A stretch of 64,000 nucleotides of DNA from Psychromonas sp. 14N.309.X.WAT.B.A12 (GCF_030397575.1 NZ_JAPNXS010000013.1:1-64000), one strand, 5' to 3'; counted from the stretch's first letter, positions 8,251-18,989 are shown. Made by a program: numbers and translations. Notes: generated by a model not told the origin, from the sequence alone.

Positions 8251-9291
8251 ATGCCCCCTCTATTTACATCAGCCCCAAAATCTATATGCCTCCTACGTCT
8301 ATCCGCTATCGGTGATGTTTGTCATGCAGTTGCTATGGTCCAGGCTATTCAAAAACAATGGCCTTCAACTAAAATAACTTGGATCATGGGAAAAATTGAA
8401 GCACAGTTGCTGAATGATTTACCAAATGTTGAAGTGATCATTTTTGATAAAAAAACCGGTTTTAAAGGCATGAGAGCGATCTGGAAGCAGCTTTCTGGTA
8501 GAAAATTTGATGCGCTATTACATATGCAGCTCGCATTAAGAGCCAGCGCATTAACTATTGGTATTAAAGCAAAATATAAAATAGGCTTTAACCGCAAACG
8601 TGCTAAAGAGGGACAATGGTTATTCACTAATAAAAAGATCCCTGACACCGCATCACAACATGTGTTAGAAAGCTTTTTTGAATTCGCTTATTTCCTTGGT
8701 ATCGATAAAACGATACCCACTTGGAATATTCCATTAAGTAAGTCAGATATCAGCTTTGCACAAAGCATTAGTTCAGCGAATAAACCACTCTTTGTGATTA
8801 GCCCTGCTGCCAGTAAAGATGAGCGTAATTGGTTAACAGACCGTTATGCAGCCATTGCTGACTATGCCATAGAAAAAGGTTTTGAGGTTGTGTTGTGTGG
8901 CTCCCCAGCCCCGAGAGAAATAACATTGGGCAATAACATACAAAATTTAATGCAACAATCAGCGATCAATTTAATTGGTAAAACGTCATTAAAGCAACTC
9001 ACGGCAACATTAAAGCAAGCACAAATTGTACTAGCGCCAGATTCAGGCCCAGCTCATATAGCAACCACACAAGGTACTACTGTTATTGGTTTATATGGTC
9101 ACAGTAACCCGCAAAGAACAGGCCCTTATTTGAGTCAAGATAACGTGGTCAGTGTCTATAAAAAGCACGTTCAATTACAGTACAATAAGTCAATTTCAGA
9201 GTTGCCTTGGAGTGCCAGAACAAAAGGGGAACATATTATGAAGGATATTAGTTTGGAACAGGTTATCAACGTCATTGATCACTTAGATTAG
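8251..9291 (+). CDS. opsX: ADP-heptose:LPS heptosyltransferase, OpsX type (GT9)
   Basis: A GT9 protein of 346 residues from the ATG at 8251 (MPPLFTSAPKSICLLRLSAI), which follows GGAACACC and aligns with Haemophilus OpsX; a frame start at 8227 lacks a ribosome site. Diagnostic parts are RLSAIGDVCHA, LLHMQLALRASAL, KIGFNRKRAKEGQWLF and the donor-binding LAPDSGPAHIATTQGT...IGLYG. OpsX adds the first heptose to Kdo carrying a 4-phosphate at the inner face of the cytoplasmic membrane, so it works directly after WaaA and KdkA. It is divergent from the DUF616-type gene and ends at a strong hairpin shared with the convergent sulfotransferase gene. Confidence 0.9.
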   Translation: MPPLFTSAPKSICLLRLSAIGDVCHAVAMVQAIQKQWPSTKITWIMGKIEAQLLNDLPNVEVIIFDKKTGFKGMRAIWKQLSGRKFDALLHMQLALRASALTIGIKAKYKIGFNRKRAKEGQWLFTNKKIPDTASQHVLESFFEFAYFLGIDKTIPTWNIPLSKSDISFAQSISSANKPLFVISPAASKDERNWLTDRYAAIADYAIEKGFEVVLCGSPAPREITLGNNIQNLMQQSAINLIGKTSLKQLTATLKQAQIVLAPDSGPAHIATTQGTTVIGLYGHSNPQRTGPYLSQDNVVSVYKKHVQLQYNKSISELPWSARTKGEHIMKDISLEQVINVIDHLD

Positions 9292-9300
9292 AACTGAAAT

Positions 9301-9345
9301 ATCAATACTCAGAAAAACATAGAAGAATTTTTACTGAGTATTGAT
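9301..9345. terminator. Hairpin between the convergent opsX and sulfotransferase genes
   Basis: A perfect 12-base stem, ATCAATACTCAG with CTGAGTATTGAT, with A5/T5 runs that can extend it inwards. It lies between the two stops (9291 and 9360). There is no clean T run on either side, so it may act as a bidirectional RNA end or stability element. Confidence 0.5.
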
Positions 9346-9359
9346 GATTTAAAGTAGGG

Positions 9360-10124
9360 TTATCGAGTATCATAACCTAACAAAGAAAAGTCTTTTTGAT
9401 AGCATTCGTTAACGATCTCTAACATTTTTAATGTATAAATATCATCTAAATCAACGCTAGATTTACTAACAGCATTACTGTGAGAAAATGTAACCTGTTT
9501 TTGCAACTTTTTAGTTAATAAAATCTCTGTTTCATTAAGCTTTTCTATTTTTCCTAAATAATTGCACAATAAATTATTATCCTCATCGAATACAAACTTA
9601 TATTGAGGAATAAAATGTTCCGCTTTATTTTCAATGGCATAATTTAAGCCACCTTCAATAATAAACGACTCAAAGCTATCATACTTAGCCAAATATAATT
9701 CCCACCATGCACGATCAATATTATTCATACCGCCGCTTTTAAGGTAATTGTATGCTGAATATAATCGGGAATATGGGTTACGTGTAATGGCAAAAGAAAA
9801 AGCTTGAGAAAATTTAATTTCATCTTCCTTTTTGTAGTCTGTTGCACAAGCATGATGCGATCTATCCTGATTATACAAAGCTTTCACAACAGACATTCCG
9901 GCTGCTTTAGGAATATGTATAAACAACAGCTTTTCATTAGCTTCGTTAAACAAAGTTTTATTTGAATAACTAACTCCATTACCTTTTAGTTTACGTTTCA
10001 TTTTTGTAACTTTTCGTTTGGACTTATACTGCTTATATAAACTAATTGGAACAGAAAAAATCAAACTAACAAAGTGAGACGTAGTTTTAGAACGGTTATT
10101 TTTCACACGCACAGTGAAAGACAT
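9360..10124 (-). CDS. Sulfotransferase family 2 domain protein
   Basis: A 254-residue protein from the ATG at 10122-10124, chosen because AAGGGAAG precedes it at 7 bases; an upstream ATG at 10151 has none. FIHIPKAAGMSV is the 5'-phosphosulfate loop and ITRNPYSRLYSAYNYL the 3'-phosphate loop of PAPS-dependent sulfotransferases. The first 40 residues are strongly basic with a short hydrophobic stretch (SHFVSLIFSVPISLY), perhaps membrane-associated. It probably sulfates a glycan made by this cluster; the acceptor is unknown. It is flanked by the acyltransferase gene on the same strand and looks AT-rich compared with pgi or ubiE. Confidence 0.83.
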   Translation of the reverse strand: MSFTVRVKNNRSKTTSHFVSLIFSVPISLYKQYKSKRKVTKMKRKLKGNGVSYSNKTLFNEANEKLLFIHIPKAAGMSVVKALYNQDRSHHACATDYKKEDEIKFSQAFSFAITRNPYSRLYSAYNYLKSGGMNNIDRAWWELYLAKYDSFESFIIEGGLNYAIENKAEHFIPQYKFVFDEDNNLLCNYLGKIEKLNETEILLTKKLQKQVTFSHSNAVSKSSVDLDDIYTLKMLEIVNECYQKDFSLLGYDTR

Positions 10125-10312
10125 ATAGTGACTTCCCTTACTTAAAAACAATTATCCATGATAAAATTTAAATAAGTAAAGAATGTGCAAAGCAGGCTGA
10201 TATATATAATTATTTTCTCAATTAATGTTATAAAATATCAGTTATATTGAGGTATTTATAAATTTAAAATAATAACTATTACGTATTACTTTGATGGATT
10301 AAATTAAAAAAT

Positions 10313-10345
10313 AAGAAGGCAGATAATAATTCATTAGCCTTCTTT
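10313..10345 (-). terminator. Terminator of the acyltransferase gene
   Basis: GAAGGC pairs with GCCTTC (extended by flanking A/T pairs), about 11 bases past the stop at 10357. In the minus direction it is followed by TTATTTTTTAA, a usable T run. Confidence 0.7.
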
Positions 10346-10356
10346 TGAGGTCAAAT

Positions 10357-12249
10357 TTAATTAATTTTTATAGATTGAACTAGCTTAGTTGCGCTAATAA
10401 GTGAAGGGTGATCATCATCAAAATAAAGCGGTTCGCCATTTTTTACGGCATAGCAATTTTTTGAATCACAGAAAATATCCTCTACTTTTAACAGATGAAC
10501 ATTACTTGGGTATTTTGCTGTATCAAAATGATGAATCATATATTTGTTTCTTTCTTGATACCATTTCAGACTTGTTCCAACTATATTATCTGGAATATTT
10601 CGTTTTCTATACTTTAATCTCACTAGATCTTTGATATTTTCAGGTAACTCAGGAATTGGATAAAATAGATAGATATTTTCCTTTTCTGCAGCTAACAAAA
10701 GTACCATTTCATCAAATGATTTAACCATTTTAAGGGTATTTTTAGTCATTTTTTGTTGCAAATATTGTTCAGAACCAACGTCTACCCCCCCAAATAATCC
10801 CTCTGTGAATCTATGATTTATAACCACATTTTTTATTTTTTCATCATTAACTATATAATCAACAGCCTCATTATACCATTTTGCACAATCACTAAAGTCA
10901 TTAGGCATCTCAAAAGATATCTTGCACCCAGAGTAACTAAAATGTTTCAAGCCGATACCATATGGCTGTATTTTTTTTGCTAATGCGTAAGCAATCTCAG
11001 TGGAATGACTATCTCCTAAAGTCGCCCAAGAGACGTTATTTTCATTAAAGTACTCACATGAATCACTTGGAGCTTTATATTTACGTAAATGGCACTCACC
11101 TCTAAGAGGGCTAGGTTGTGAGTTATTAATTAAGTACTTATATTCTTTGGGGGCTAAATTAATAAAACCATTTTGACTACGAATAAGAATAGCCAATACC
11201 AAAATAGATAAAACCATCATTAAAGGTTTATAATTTAAAAGACTACGAAGATTACATATGCCCTCTTTAAATGTATGTCTTTCTATATATTTATAACTTA
11301 AAAAACCAAGTAATATAGACAAAATAAGTCCGATATATATATAAAAGCCTGGCAATGAAAAATAATGTATTACAACTACTAAAGGCCAATGCCATAAATA
11401 TATAGAATAAGAGTATTTTCCTATATGTTGAAAAAGCATGTTTCCAGTTAAAAAGCTATTAGTTCGTTGAGCCTGTATTATCAAATAACTTCCTAAAACG
11501 GGAAATGTAGCTAAGTACCCAGGCCATAAATCACTTTCTGAAACGAAAAAATAAGTACTAATAATTAATATAACTCCTACGTACTCAAAGGCTATTTTAT
11601 TTCGTTTTGTTAGAGTAATTGGGAAAAGATATGCGACGCCGCCAGCTAACATCTCCCATGCTCTAGTAGGCAACATAAAATATGAAAAATGGGGTGCTTG
11701 ATAAGTCAATACCACAGAGAGTAAAAAACTAATAATAAATGCTAATAAAATCGTTTTTTTCATTGTTATTATGCTCATTACTTTGCGCATATAAACAATA
11801 ATTAACGGGTAAAAAATATAAAATTGCCACTCAACTGATAAAGACCAAGTATGTAATAACCACTTATAGTAAGAATCTGTATCGAAGTATCCGGACTCTT
11901 TCCAGTACATCACATTAGAGCTAAATGTAACACTTCCTTTAATATGCTTCGCTAGAGAACTATAGTCATATGGTGTAAGGAAAAACCAACCTAATATCAT
12001 TAAAGAAAAGCATAATACTGCCAACGCTGGGACAATCCTATTTGCTCGTGCAATATAGAACTTCGAAAGAGAAAAGTTATTTTGTTCAACACCTTTAAAT
12101 ATTATTCCAGTCATTAAAAAACCAGAGATGACAAAAAACACATCAACCCCAGAAAAGCCACCTGAAATCAATGAATTATTAAAGTGAAATAATACAACTG
12201 CAATAACAGCAATTGCCCTTAAACCATTTATATCTTTTCTAAATTGCAA
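10357..12249 (-). CDS. OafA/YrhL-type membrane acyltransferase with SGNH domain
   Basis: A roughly 630-residue protein. The N-terminal acyltransferase-3 domain has the typical start FRKDINGLRAIAV, the catalytic-histidine region VVLFHF, then FSGVDVFFVISGFLM and about ten membrane helices to residue 370. The C-terminal third is an SGNH-hydrolase-like domain with TLGDSHSTE and a late DDDHPS (catalytic D and H). Proteins of this layout O-acetylate LPS or other glycans, moving acyl groups across the inner membrane. No ATG fits; a TTG at 12247-12249, preceded by CGGAAAG, gives the usual family N-terminus, and a TTG at 12297 would add 16 residues. Confidence 0.88.
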   Translation of the reverse strand: MQFRKDINGLRAIAVIAVVLFHFNNSLISGGFSGVDVFFVISGFLMTGIIFKGVEQNNFSLSKFYIARANRIVPALAVLCFSLMILGWFFLTPYDYSSLAKHIKGSVTFSSNVMYWKESGYFDTDSYYKWLLHTWSLSVEWQFYIFYPLIIVYMRKVMSIITMKKTILLAFIISFLLSVVLTYQAPHFSYFMLPTRAWEMLAGGVAYLFPITLTKRNKIAFEYVGVILIISTYFFVSESDLWPGYLATFPVLGSYLIIQAQRTNSFLTGNMLFQHIGKYSYSIYLWHWPLVVVIHYFSLPGFYIYIGLILSILLGFLSYKYIERHTFKEGICNLRSLLNYKPLMMVLSILVLAILIRSQNGFINLAPKEYKYLINNSQPSPLRGECHLRKYKAPSDSCEYFNENNVSWATLGDSHSTEIAYALAKKIQPYGIGLKHFSYSGCKISFEMPNDFSDCAKWYNEAVDYIVNDEKIKNVVINHRFTEGLFGGVDVGSEQYLQQKMTKNTLKMVKSFDEMVLLLAAEKENIYLFYPIPELPENIKDLVRLKYRKRNIPDNIVGTSLKWYQERNKYMIHHFDTAKYPSNVHLLKVEDIFCDSKNCYAVKNGEPLYFDDDHPSLISATKLVQSIKIN

Positions 12250-12373
12250 AAGTGCTTTCCGATTAATTGGGGTAATATTAAAAATAATGTTATACAAAAA
12301 GTGTAATAAAAAATATGTTTAATTTACATGTAATTCCAGTATTAAGTACTTGGTATAATAATAAGGAGGTTAC

Positions 12374-13228
12374 TTAACTATTATTCCTGTAATGCTTCCC
12401 AGATAAAAATGCTTTTAGCACATACAAAAAACGAACTTGGTACCTTTTCCCGACGAGCCGCCTTTTTAATGTGCTAGTTCCAGTTTTTAATAACAAAAAT
12501 ATAGCCCTAGGCAACGGTACATAATATCTAAGTTTAAGCCCTCTCTCATAACTTCTCTCAATGCGTCTGAAGTTATTCATTTTTGTGCTTTCACTTTCTA
12601 GCTTAGATAATGAATGATCAAACCCAGAAATTAACTGTATATTTTTAACTTGGTTGCTTTCATTCACTCTTAAGCAAAATGTCGTATCAACACCATATAA
12701 ATAAAAGCGTTCATCAAATACGCTGTTGTAATATTCATTTAATGCATTAACAATATTAATACCAAGCACTAAGCCACTACCGATCGTCGTAACTCGGCTA
12801 CTATCTTTTATTATTGTTTCTGATGAATAACGTTTGCGGTCAATACTTGGATATTGCACTTTTCCGTTACTAGTAATAATGGGTAAAGAAAGATGTTCAG
12901 GTTTGCTTAAAGCAGAGGCTTTAATAAATTGCTCGCTCAGCTCAGAATCATCATCAAGTAAGATATACTTTTTAGCCTGATTGGCTTTTATGAAACGGTT
13001 ATATATAACTGCTAAGGAATCATTAGTGACTGTTTCAACGATCTCTGTTTGACAGCCTAAGTCGATAAGGGCTTGAGAGTTGACAGTATTTAACTTTTTC
13101 GGGCCATTATTCCAAATAACAATTTTAGCGTTTGAATATTGAGCTGTCGATTTGATTAAAGAGTTTAAAGTACTACTGTCTTTTATTTCTTTATTGTAAA
13201 GCAATACCAGAATGGCTGTTTCTAACAT
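12374..13228 (-). CDS. Glycosyltransferase family 2 protein
   Basis: A 284-residue GT-A type enzyme. It starts METAILVLLYNKE-like (residues 1-14), with VIWNNGP after the first strand, the metal and sugar-nucleotide motif ILLDDDSEL near residue 95, then TIGSGLVLG and YGVDTTFCLRV, a typical acceptor and catalytic region. The C-terminus is basic with a weak amphipathic stretch, consistent with membrane contact. It resembles rhamnosyl- or other GT2 transferases of surface polysaccharides; donor unknown. It is the first gene of the minus-strand group that includes the acyltransferase and sulfotransferase, with 124 bases between it and the acyltransferase start. Confidence 0.8.
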   Translation of the reverse strand: MLETAILVLLYNKEIKDSSTLNSLIKSTAQYSNAKIVIWNNGPKKLNTVNSQALIDLGCQTEIVETVTNDSLAVIYNRFIKANQAKKYILLDDDSELSEQFIKASALSKPEHLSLPIITSNGKVQYPSIDRKRYSSETIIKDSSRVTTIGSGLVLGINIVNALNEYYNSVFDERFYLYGVDTTFCLRVNESNQVKNIQLISGFDHSLSKLESESTKMNNFRRIERSYERGLKLRYYVPLPRAIFLLLKTGTSTLKRRLVGKRYQVRFLYVLKAFLSGKHYRNNS

Positions 13229-13591
13229 GTATGTCTCGGTAATTTGGTTAATGCATATTGCAATAATAGACTATTATTGTTTAATAATAGGCAGTTTCCG
13301 TACTATCTATTTTTACCTATTCACCTAATATAAAATTATCTACAACAACTCTTCAATAAAGCATTGCAGGCAATCATTAAACAATATTACTTGTCATAAG
13401 TTGATCGGCAAGAATAAAGAATAATTTAAACTAAATAAGCACTTCAGCATTACTCGCTATAAAACGATAATACCAAAGGGGTATAGTAATGATTTATCAA
13501 CAATGAGTAAAATATAAAGAGAACTAAGCATACTGACTGCCTCAAATTAATACAACCTGAGGCAGTCAATTTTAGAGTGGGGAGATAAAAC
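13229..13591. other. Intergenic region upstream of the GT2 gene and downstream of pgi
   Basis: No gene is seen in these 363 bases. A perfect 11-base stem, TGACTGCCTCA with TGAGGCAGTCA, lies at 13534-13568, 24 bases beyond the pgi stop, and is the likely pgi transcript end although no T run follows it on the minus strand. The remainder is AT-rich and should contain the promoter of the GT2 gene. Confidence 0.55.
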
Positions 13592-15244
13592 TTATTTCCA
13601 AGCTTTCCAAGCGTTGATTAAACCATTAGTAGAACAGTCATGGCTTTCTACACAATTATCATTACTTAATTCCGGTAAGATTTGTCCTGCTAATTGCTTA
13701 CCAAGCTCAACACCCCATTGGTCGAAAGTAAAGATATTCCAAATAACGCCTTGGGTGAAAATCTTTTGCTCGTACATAGCAATCAATTGCCCTAGTGTTT
13801 TAGGTGTTATTTTTTTAACAAGAATAGAGTTAGTTGGCTTGTTACCTTCAAATACTTTATAAGGGACTAAATCAGCGACTTCTTCTGCTGATTTACCGGC
13901 AGCTGTAAATTCAGACTCCACTTGCATTTTTGTTTTACCAAAAGCTAATGCTTCGGTTTGAGCAAAGAAGTTTGATAGTAATTTTGGATGATGGTCACCT
14001 GCTGGGTTATGACTTACGGCCGGAGCAATAAAATCACAAGGAATTAACTTAGTCCCTTGATGTACTAACTGGTAGAAAGCATGTTGCCCGTTTGTACCAG
14101 GTTCGCCCCAAATAATAGGTCCTGTTTGGTAATCAACTGGGTCACCGTTACGGTCTGTACATTTACCGTTAGATTCCATATTGCCTTGTTGGAAGTAAGC
14201 AGGGAAACGGTGCATATATTGATCATAAGGTAAAATAGCCTCAGACTCAGCGCCGTAGAAATTGTTATACCAGATACCAATAACCGCTAATAATACTGGA
14301 ATGTTATCTTTAAAATCAGTCGTCGCAAAATGTTGGTCCATTTCATGCGCGCCGGCTAATAGCTCTTCGTAATTATCAAAACCGACAGTTAAAGCAATAG
14401 ATAAACCAATCGCAGACCAAATAGAATAACGGCCACCAACCCAATCCCAGAATTGGAACATATTCGCCGTATCAATCCCAAACTCAGTGACTGCAGCGGC
14501 ATTCGTAGATAATGCAGCGAAGTGTTTCGCTACAAACGCTTCATCTTGCGCAAAATTTAAGAACCAATCGCGAGCACTATGAGCATTGGTCATAGTTTCT
14601 TGTGTGGTAAAGGTTTTAGACGCGATCAAGAATAACGTTGTCTCTGGATCCACCTTAGTTAGGGTTTCAACAATGTGTGTACCATCAACGTTAGATACAA
14701 AGTGCGTCTCAATGCCATCGACTTTATAAGGACGAAGTGCTTCAGTGACCATATAAGGGCCCAAGTCTGAGCCACCAATGCCAATATTCACCACATCTGT
14801 AATCCGTTTACCGGTATAACCTAACCACTCACCCGAATGTACCTTTTCACAAAATGCTTTCATTTGTTGGAGTACTTGATTGATTTTTGGCATTACATCT
14901 TCACCATCAACAAATACCGGTGTATTACTACGATTACGTAAAGCAGTATGTAATACGGCACGCTGTTCTGTGATATTAATTTTCTCGCCAGAGAACTGTG
15001 CTTTAATAGCACCTGATAAATCGACCTCTTCAGCTAAATCCAACAGGCTTGCTAAAATTTCTTCAGTAATTAGATTTTTAGAGAAATCTAATAAAAAGTC
15101 TTCATTGAATTGACGAGAAAAAGTCTCAAAACGCTGTGCGTTTTCAGCAAATAATTGCGAAATCTGCATATCTGCGTGGTCATCGAATAACGATTGTAGC
15201 GTAGACCAAGCCTTGGTCTGTGTTGGTTTGATATTTTTCAGCAT
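13592..15244 (-). CDS. pgi: Glucose-6-phosphate isomerase
   Basis: A 550-residue enzyme, one residue longer than E. coli Pgi. The signature segments are all present: [30 protein letters not shown] (phosphate binding), [32 protein letters not shown] with the catalytic Glu/His pair, and a late lysine in [20 protein letters not shown]. It interconverts glucose-6-phosphate and fructose-6-phosphate in cytosolic glycolysis and gluconeogenesis and supplies sugar phosphates for the neighbouring glycan genes. It stands alone on the minus strand, divergent from ubiE across 376 bases. Confidence 0.98.
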   Translation of the reverse strand: MLKNIKPTQTKAWSTLQSLFDDHADMQISQLFAENAQRFETFSRQFNEDFLLDFSKNLITEEILASLLDLAEEVDLSGAIKAQFSGEKINITEQRAVLHTALRNRSNTPVFVDGEDVMPKINQVLQQMKAFCEKVHSGEWLGYTGKRITDVVNIGIGGSDLGPYMVTEALRPYKVDGIETHFVSNVDGTHIVETLTKVDPETTLFLIASKTFTTQETMTNAHSARDWFLNFAQDEAFVAKHFAALSTNAAAVTEFGIDTANMFQFWDWVGGRYSIWSAIGLSIALTVGFDNYEELLAGAHEMDQHFATTDFKDNIPVLLAVIGIWYNNFYGAESEAILPYDQYMHRFPAYFQQGNMESNGKCTDRNGDPVDYQTGPIIWGEPGTNGQHAFYQLVHQGTKLIPCDFIAPAVSHNPAGDHHPKLLSNFFAQTEALAFGKTKMQVESEFTAAGKSAEEVADLVPYKVFEGNKPTNSILVKKITPKTLGQLIAMYEQKIFTQGVIWNIFTFDQWGVELGKQLAGQILPELSNDNCVESHDCSTNGLINAWKAWK

Positions 15245-15620
15245 AAGAGGTTCCCAAGTTTATGATATTAAAGCTTTTGCAGTTATTGCTCATTGACTAT
15301 AAGTTATCAGAAATAACCACACACTGTTCATTAAATATTGATAAAAAAGGCAAAACAATGAGTTACAACAACTAATGTACCTTTAAAAAGGGCATACTTA
15401 AATAACTCTTGTGAATAATTTAATACTAAATCGTGTGTGGTAGTGTGAATTATTAGCGCTGAATAATAGCCAATAAAAGAGTGAGCTTTTGTAAGAAAGC
15501 GTAACATTAAAACAAGCAATGTAAGGGTCGACAATAAAGATCCAAATATCCTTTAAAAATTGGTATCATTCGAGGATATCCAATTAAGCCAATATATTTA
15601 TCAAAAGGTAAACAGATAAG
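15245..15620. other. Divergent promoter region between pgi and ubiE
   Basis: These 376 bases hold no convincing gene. A 67-codon minus-strand frame lies inside but has no ribosome site, no family resemblance and a composition typical of spacer DNA. The region must contain promoters for pgi and for the ubiE operon; I could not assign them with confidence. Confidence 0.5.
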
Positions 15621-16376
15621 ATGCAAGAAAACTCAGACAATACAACTCACTTTGGTTTTAAAACCGTTGAAGAGGATAAGAAGGTAGAGCTCGTTGCCGA
15701 TGTATTTCACTCTGTTGCCGCTAAATATGACATCATGAATGATGTGTTATCCATGGGTATTCACCGCATTTGGAAACGTTTTACGATTGATTGTTCAGGC
15801 GTACGTCAAGGTCAAAAAGTATTAGATCTTGCAGGTGGCACTGGCGATCTAACTGCCAAGTTTTCACGTATTGTTGGCACAAAAGGTGAAGTAGTTTTAG
15901 CTGATATCAATGATTCCATGCTCAAAGTCGGCCGTACTAAACTGCGTGATATGGGGATCGAAGGTAACGTTAGCTATGTTCAAGCAAACGCTGAAGAACT
16001 GCCCTTCCCAGATAACCATTTTGACCTGATCACTATCGCTTTTGGTTTACGTAATGTGACAGACAAAGATAAGGCATTAGCTTCTATTTACCGTGTATTA
16101 AAACCAGGCGGTCGCCTTTTAGTATTAGAGTTTTCTAAACCTGTATACACGCCGGTTGAGAAGTTCTACGATTTCTACTCATTTAATATTTTACCTAAGT
16201 TAGGTAAGTTAATCGCTAACGACAGTGAAAGTTACCAATACCTTGCTGAAAGTATTCGTATGCACCCAGACCAAGACACCTTAAAAGAGATGATGAATAA
16301 TGTCGGTTTTGAAGGAACAGAATACTTTAACCTAAGTGCAGGTATTGTCGCACTTCATCGCGGTTACAAATACTAA
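15621..16376 (+). CDS. ubiE: Ubiquinone/menaquinone C-methyltransferase UbiE
   Basis: The 251-residue length equals that of E. coli UbiE. SAM-binding motif I is [15 protein letters not shown] (residues 68-82), followed by ADINDSML and [22 protein letters not shown], and the family signature [17 protein letters not shown] near residues 36-52. It methylates the quinone ring carbon in both ubiquinone and menaquinone synthesis at the cytosolic side of the membrane. It leads a run ubiE-ubiJ-ubiB, 26 bases before ubiJ, the conserved order in gammaproteobacteria. Confidence 0.98.
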   Translation: MQENSDNTTHFGFKTVEEDKKVELVADVFHSVAAKYDIMNDVLSMGIHRIWKRFTIDCSGVRQGQKVLDLAGGTGDLTAKFSRIVGTKGEVVLADINDSMLKVGRTKLRDMGIEGNVSYVQANAEELPFPDNHFDLITIAFGLRNVTDKDKALASIYRVLKPGGRLLVLEFSKPVYTPVEKFYDFYSFNILPKLGKLIANDSESYQYLAESIRMHPDQDTLKEMMNNVGFEGTEYFNLSAGIVALHRGYKY

Positions 16377-16402
16377 ATAGCCTTTTTACAGCGAGAGATA
16401 AT

Positions 16403-17053
16403 ATGTCATTAACCAACTTACTTTGCGGCTTACTAGAAACAAGCGTGAATCAGCTACATCAATTAGATAGCAGTGCAATAAGCAAACGTAAACAACTTAA
16501 TGGCACTATCATTGCGGCGAGTTTACAAGAGATAGACTTACCACTGTATTTTATTATTTCTGAGCAGCAGGTTGATGTGCTTAATCAATTTGAAGGTCAA
16601 CCTGACTGTACTATCAAGGTCAGTTTTCAGGCACTGAATAAACTGCAAGATAATCGTCAATTAACGCAATTGATTAAATCGGGCGAGTTAGAAGTTGATG
16701 GCGACATCCAGTTAGTGCAGAAGTTTGCTATGTTATTAACTGATATGCAGATCGATTGGGAAGAGCATTTATCACAGAAAGTGGGTGATGTTATTGCACA
16801 TAAACTCTGCCAACATGCTAAAACAGCGTTTCAAACGACCCAATTTCAATATAAACGTATTGAAACGCAATCTGCACTGTATGTAACGGAAGAGATCAAA
16901 CTCGCTCCAAGTGCATTGGAAGTTGCGTACTTTTGCGATCAAGTCAGTAGTTTAGCAACGGATGCAGATCTGTTACTCAATAAGATCAACAATAAGCTGG
17001 ATAAGCAGCTCAACAACCTATCACAAACCAAGGTATTAGCTGACAAAAAATGA
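16403..17053 (+). CDS. ubiJ: Ubiquinone biosynthesis accessory factor UbiJ
   Basis: A 216-residue protein with an N-terminal SCP2-like lipid-binding domain (about residues 15-110, including [11 protein letters not shown] and [20 protein letters not shown]) and a C-terminal helical region ending in a coiled segment. UbiJ binds ubiquinone intermediates and organises the cytosolic Ubi metabolon with UbiK. Sequence similarity to E. coli UbiJ is best in the SCP2 part. The stop overlaps the ubiB start as ATGA, so translation of the two is probably coupled. Confidence 0.92.
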   Translation: MSLTNLLCGLLETSVNQLHQLDSSAISKRKQLNGTIIAASLQEIDLPLYFIISEQQVDVLNQFEGQPDCTIKVSFQALNKLQDNRQLTQLIKSGELEVDGDIQLVQKFAMLLTDMQIDWEEHLSQKVGDVIAHKLCQHAKTAFQTTQFQYKRIETQSALYVTEEIKLAPSALEVAYFCDQVSSLATDADLLLNKINNKLDKQLNNLSQTKVLADKK

Positions 17054-18690
17054 TAAAAATTAAAGAGCTATCGCGTTTATACCAGATACAAAAAACCTTC
17101 ATAGAATACGGCTTAATTGAACTAGTCCCTAAAGCACAAAGACCAAAGAGCTACTGGGTTCTGCGCCTATGTTTATTTTGGTTACGCAATCAACATCAGC
17201 ATTTAAGTTTGCCAGAACGCTTACGTTTAAGCTTACAGTCATTAGGCCCTATTTATATCAAACTTGGGCAAATGTTATCAACTCGCCGTGATCTATTAGC
17301 GCCAATTTATGCAGACCAGCTTGCTCATCTACAAGATAATGTTCCCGCCTTTTCTGGTGAACTGGCCATCAAACAAATAGAAAAATCTTTCCAACGCCCT
17401 ATTCATGAACTTTTTGATGATTTTGACAAAGTAGCATTAGCATCAGCCTCTATCGCACAGGTTCATACAGCGATTTTAAAAGAAGACGGTAGAGAAGTTG
17501 TAATTAAAGTCACGCGCCCAGGTATCGAGAAAACGATTTCAGCAGACTTACAATTAATGAAATGGTTTGCCGGGTTACTGCAACGCTTCTTAAAAGATGC
17601 AAAAAGATTACGCCCAGTTGAAGTGATCCGCGAATATGAAAAAACCATCGTAGATGAATTAGATTTAATGCGAGAAGGTGCAAATGCGATTCAATTACGT
17701 CGCAATTTTTTAAACTCTAAACTGTTATACGTACCTGAAATATATTCAGACTACTGCACTAAAGATGCGTTAGTAATGGAGCGAATTTACGGTATTCCAG
17801 TATCCGATATTGATGCATTAAAAGCACAAAATACTGATTTAAAATTATTAGCTGAGCGAGGTGTAGAAGCCTTTTTCACACAAGTGTTTAGAGACAGCTT
17901 TTTCCATGCGGACATGCACCCTGGTAATGTATTTGTCTCTTACGAACACCCAGAAGATCCGCTTTGGATTGGTATTGACTGTGGCATAGTAGGTACATTA
18001 ACTAACGAAGATAAACGTTATTTAGCCGAAAACTTCTTAGCTTTTTTCAACCGAGATTACCGCCAAGTTGCCCAACTACATATTGATTCTGAATGGGTGC
18101 CTTCCGATACACCTGTAGAAGAGTTTGAATTTGCTATTCGTGCCGTATGCGAGCCTATTTTTGAGAAACCATTATCTGAAATATCTTTTGCACAGGTATT
18201 AATTAATTTATTCAACACTGCACGTCGCTTTAATATGCAGGTTCAACCACAATTAGTATTGTTGCAAAAAACCTTGTTATATATTGAAGGGTTAGGACGT
18301 CAGTTATACCCGCAATTAGATTTATGGGATACCGCAAAACCTTTCTTAGAAAATTGGATGCGTGAGCAAGTAAGCCCTAAAACCCTAATCAATAAATTAA
18401 AAGTAAAAGCACCATTTTGGTTAGAGAAATTACCAGATATTCCAGAGCTGGTTTACCATAATTTAGCGCAAACCAAACAAGTTCAAAAACAACAGCAGTT
18501 ATTGATGCAACGCTTAAATGAACAACAAAATCGCAATAGTAAAAACCAAGTGATTACAGCCTTGGCTATTACCCTAAGTATTATCTCTGCGCTGTTATAT
18601 TTACAGGAAGATGGCAATATTAACTTGTATTTAACAATACCCGCAGTAATATCTTGGGTACTTGCTTGGCGATTTAATAACAAATTGTGA
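17050..18690 (+). CDS. ubiB: Ubiquinone biosynthesis protein kinase-like UbiB
   Basis: A 546-residue atypical kinase-like protein of the ABC1/ADCK family. The family-specific KLGQ motif is at residues 71-74, the alanine-rich loop [11 protein letters not shown] around 127-137, and the catalytic-loop equivalent HADMHPGN at 286-293, with the DCG metal site soon after. Two C-terminal hydrophobic helices (from about residue 500) anchor it in the inner membrane. It supports ubiquinone synthesis, probably by an ATPase activity that extracts or presents intermediates. ATGA overlap with ubiJ; 81 bases before tatA. Confidence 0.97.
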   Translation: MIKIKELSRLYQIQKTFIEYGLIELVPKAQRPKSYWVLRLCLFWLRNQHQHLSLPERLRLSLQSLGPIYIKLGQMLSTRRDLLAPIYADQLAHLQDNVPAFSGELAIKQIEKSFQRPIHELFDDFDKVALASASIAQVHTAILKEDGREVVIKVTRPGIEKTISADLQLMKWFAGLLQRFLKDAKRLRPVEVIREYEKTIVDELDLMREGANAIQLRRNFLNSKLLYVPEIYSDYCTKDALVMERIYGIPVSDIDALKAQNTDLKLLAERGVEAFFTQVFRDSFFHADMHPGNVFVSYEHPEDPLWIGIDCGIVGTLTNEDKRYLAENFLAFFNRDYRQVAQLHIDSEWVPSDTPVEEFEFAIRAVCEPIFEKPLSEISFAQVLINLFNTARRFNMQVQPQLVLLQKTLLYIEGLGRQLYPQLDLWDTAKPFLENWMREQVSPKTLINKLKVKAPFWLEKLPDIPELVYHNLAQTKQVQKQQQLLMQRLNEQQNRNSKNQVITALAITLSIISALLYLQEDGNINLYLTIPAVISWVLAWRFNNKL

Positions 18691-18771
18691 CAATTGTAGT
18701 AAAAATTTCACATTAATGGGTTATTGTTTACCAGTTAACTTACAACATTATTTACACATAGGAAGAAGATT

Positions 18772-18981
18772 ATGGGCGGCATCGGAATTTGGCAGTTAGT
18801 TATCATAGCAGTGATTGTTATTGTTTTATTTGGCACTAAAAAGCTGCGTGGTATTGGCGGTGACTTAGGTGGCGCAATTAAAGGGTTTAAAAAAGCAATA
18901 AAAGATGAAGACAACGCTACAGAGTTAGATAAAAAATCACCAGAAAGCCTAAAGGCTGAAAAAAGCGAACAAAAAGACTAA
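18772..18981 (+). CDS. tatA: Sec-independent translocase subunit TatA
   Basis: A 69-residue protein with a single N-terminal membrane helix (residues 4-20), the [15 protein letters not shown] hinge and amphipathic helix with FKKAIKDE, and a charged tail. This is the standard TatA architecture; TatA oligomers form the pore for folded twin-arginine substrates at the inner membrane. The ATG follows AGGAAGAAG. Unlike the tight E. coli tatA-tatB arrangement, 163 bases with a hairpin separate it from tatB, which could help make TatA in excess. Confidence 0.96.
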   Translation: MGGIGIWQLVIIAVIVIVLFGTKKLRGIGGDLGGAIKGFKKAIKDEDNATELDKKSPESLKAEKSEQKD

Positions 18982-18989
18982 TACTACTC

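Noticed and set aside
14065-14280. 71-codon frame inside pgi
   Set aside because: Same-strand out-of-frame shadow of a clearly conserved gene.
15331-15534. 67-codon minus-strand frame between pgi and ubiE
   Set aside because: No ribosome site, no family resemblance, and it lies in a divergent promoter region.
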